NCBI RefSeq assembly: GCF_004798865.1 | Contig: NW_025335587.1 | Location: 4,816,353-4,880,352 of the forward strand | Origin: Varanus komodoensis | Taxonomy: Eukaryota; Chordata; Lepidosauria; Squamata; Varanidae | Length of the DNA stretch: 64,000 bases | Direction of reading: 5' to 3' | Part shown: positions 62,890-64,000 of the stretch, piece by piece | Position numbering within the stretch: the first letter of the stretch is position 1 | How the letters are laid out: the number at the start of each line of letters is the position of its first letter | The notes under the pieces: generated by a model | The model's database searches: none | What the model saw: only the letters and a program-made list of their open reading frames with translations | Told to the model about the DNA's origin: nothing | Translations under genes and position numbers: made by a program

Positions 62890-62995
62890 CGATTTCGATT
62901 TATATCCTGCCTTTTTCCTCAAAGGACTCAAGGCAGCTTACATCATTCTCTTCCTCCATCTTATCCCCACAACAACAACCCTGTGAGGTAGGGTT
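62890..62995 (-). mobile_element. CORE/MIR-like SINE, 3' fragment
   Basis: TTTATATCCTGCCTTTTTCC, CAAGGCAGCTTACATCATTC, CTTATCCCCACAACAACAAC and CCTGTGAGGTAGGGTT match the 3' half of the SINE at 16400-16646. The tRNA-like head is missing. It lies within the transposon that splits CR1. Confidence 0.7.
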
Positions 62996-63217
62996 TAAAG
63001 TCTCTCTTTTGTTAATGACAGTGATGATGGTTCTTAATGCCACTGTTGACTGCTGTTCACTTTACAAGGTTGAAATACGGTATTACTGTATTCTGTTATA
63101 GTTTATTAAATAGTTTAGTAAACCATTTGATTTAGAATATTTTTTTCTTGTTTTCCTCCTCTAAAAACTAGGTGCGTCTTATGGTCAGGTGCATCTTATA
63201 GAGCGAAAAATATGGTA

Positions 63218-64000
63218 CTAGATTTTCCATCTAGTCCAGTTTTTGCTAATTTGCTTATCAGAATGTTGTGGGGCACTATGTGGAAAGCTTTGCTAAAGTC
63301 AAGGTAGATTATGTTCACAGTGTTTCCTCTGTTTGGGTAGTTACCCAGTAAAAAATTAGATTAAATTAGTCTGACAGGATTTATTTTTGATGAATCCATG
63401 TTGGCTTTTATTAATCATTTCATTTTCTTTGATGTGATTGCAGACTGATTTTTAAATAATTTGCTCCAGAATTTTTCTAGGGATTAATGTCACACTATGT
63501 GGTCTCTAGTTCCCAGGTTCATCTTTTCCCTCACTTTTGAAGATGGGGATGACATTAGCCCTTCTCCAGTCATGTGGCACTTTTTTCCAGGATTTATTGA
63601 AGATAATAGCCAGCGGTTCTTAGAGTTTCTCTGCTAGTTCTTTTATGACCCTGGAATGGAGTTCATTGGGCCCTGGAGAGTCGAATGTGTTGATTCCATC
63701 TAGATATTCCTTGACCATTTTTCTGTCAATCTTGGGCTGCCATCTCTCACTTTCAGCTTGTACTTCCTCTTTGTTGTAGACTTTCTTGTAGAAGACTGAG
63801 ACAAAGTAGGAATTGAGCACCTCCACCTTTTCCTTGTTGTTTTGTATCACTCTGCCACCCACTTTAAGTTGCTGGACACCTTTCTCTTTCACACATCTTT
63901 TGGTATGGATGTATCTGAAGAAAGCTTTTTTGTTGTTCTTAGCATCCCTTGCTATTCTTAGTTCATTTCCTGCTTTAGCCTTCCTGATGCAATTCCTGCA
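63218..64000 (-). mobile_element. CR1 LINE, 5'-ward part, running off the window
   Basis: Continues the copy from 60957-61984. The minus strand at 63892-63620 encodes VEVLNSYFVSVFYKKVYNKE and the CR1 block GINTFDSPGPNELHSRVIKE, in the linker before the reverse transcriptase fingers, followed by diverged RT up to the transposon insertion. CR1 sequence reaches the last base, so upstream linker or endonuclease sequence may follow outside. Confidence 0.9.

Larger units (their letters stand above)
61985..63215. mobile_element. DNA transposon inserted in CR1, TA-flanked, pogo/Tigger-like (Tc1-mariner)
   Basis: The left end CTGTATTTTTCGCTCTATAA and the right end read on the other strand (CCATATTTTTCGCTCTATAA) are inverted repeats that extend through GATGCAC. 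A TA lies on both outer sides (61983-61984 and 63216-63217), as for Tc1/mariner-superfamily insertions, and the CR1 sequence resumes exactly across it. Extra copies of GTCTTATAGAGC-like words lie just inside each end. The plus strand at about 62795-62860 could encode an acidic run ESDVSDCEQQSF and DSSDDEFYGF, similar in style to the C-terminal tails of pogo/Tigger transposases; no complete transposase is present. The interior also holds a GC-rich block with a direct duplication and a SINE fragment. Confidence 0.75.

Noticed and set aside
1-64000. Endogenous retrovirus, LTR element or Polinton
   Set aside because: No paired long terminal repeats, primer-binding site or polypurine tract, and no gag-, integrase-, envelope- or capsid-like peptide was noticed. 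All RT traces are of L2 or CR1 LINE type.

Overview
The window is nuclear DNA from a vertebrate, most likely a squamate reptile. It has split genes with GT-AG introns and a CpG-rich promoter. The interspersed repeats are L2-clade and CR1 LINEs, tRNA-headed SINEs (one CORE/MIR-like, one with a 'TAGCTCAGTGG' head) and several families of short palindromic elements familiar from lizards and snakes. Species cannot be read from the sequence alone.

Three protein-coding genes are present, in an order I recall from mammalian 1p32-like synteny: CYB5RL (minus, 3' end near 2384, first exon near 25.45-25.65 kb), MRPL37 (plus, 25983-33109) and SSBP3 (minus, coding exons 58220 down to 44725, continuing past the right edge). 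CYB5RL and MRPL37 are head to head and share a CpG-island promoter of about 340 bp. MRPL37 and SSBP3 converge across roughly 9.5 kb of intergenic DNA. Hand-assembled exons keep frame throughout: CYB5RL gives 307 residues, MRPL37 453 residues, and the visible part of SSBP3 the last 219 residues.

Layout: 1-315 L2 tail; 316-2383 downstream of CYB5RL; 2384-22753 CYB5RL main exons and introns, holding a tail-to-tail pair of L2 LINEs (5.0-9.1 kb), three tRNA-headed SINE copies, another L2 (23.65-24.64 kb, upstream intron) and many short palindromic repeats; 25.45-26.45 kb CpG island; 26-33.2 kb MRPL37; 33.2-42.75 kb intergenic; 42.75-58.22 kb SSBP3 3' UTR and eleven coding exons; 58.2-64 kb SSBP3 intron, with a CR1 at its right end split by a 1.2 kb DNA transposon flanked by TA.

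The three genes do not form a pathway. CYB5RL is a flavin reductase, MRPL37 a mitoribosomal protein and SSBP3 a nuclear LDB1-complex cofactor. The shared promoter of the first two is the one clear regulatory link. No endogenous retrovirus, Polinton, CRISPR array or toxin fossil was seen, and I found no convincing undescribed gene system. The most interesting points are a possible mitochondrial-type N-terminal extension of CYB5RL, the inverted L2 pair, the nested transposon in CR1, and the density of palindromic elements.
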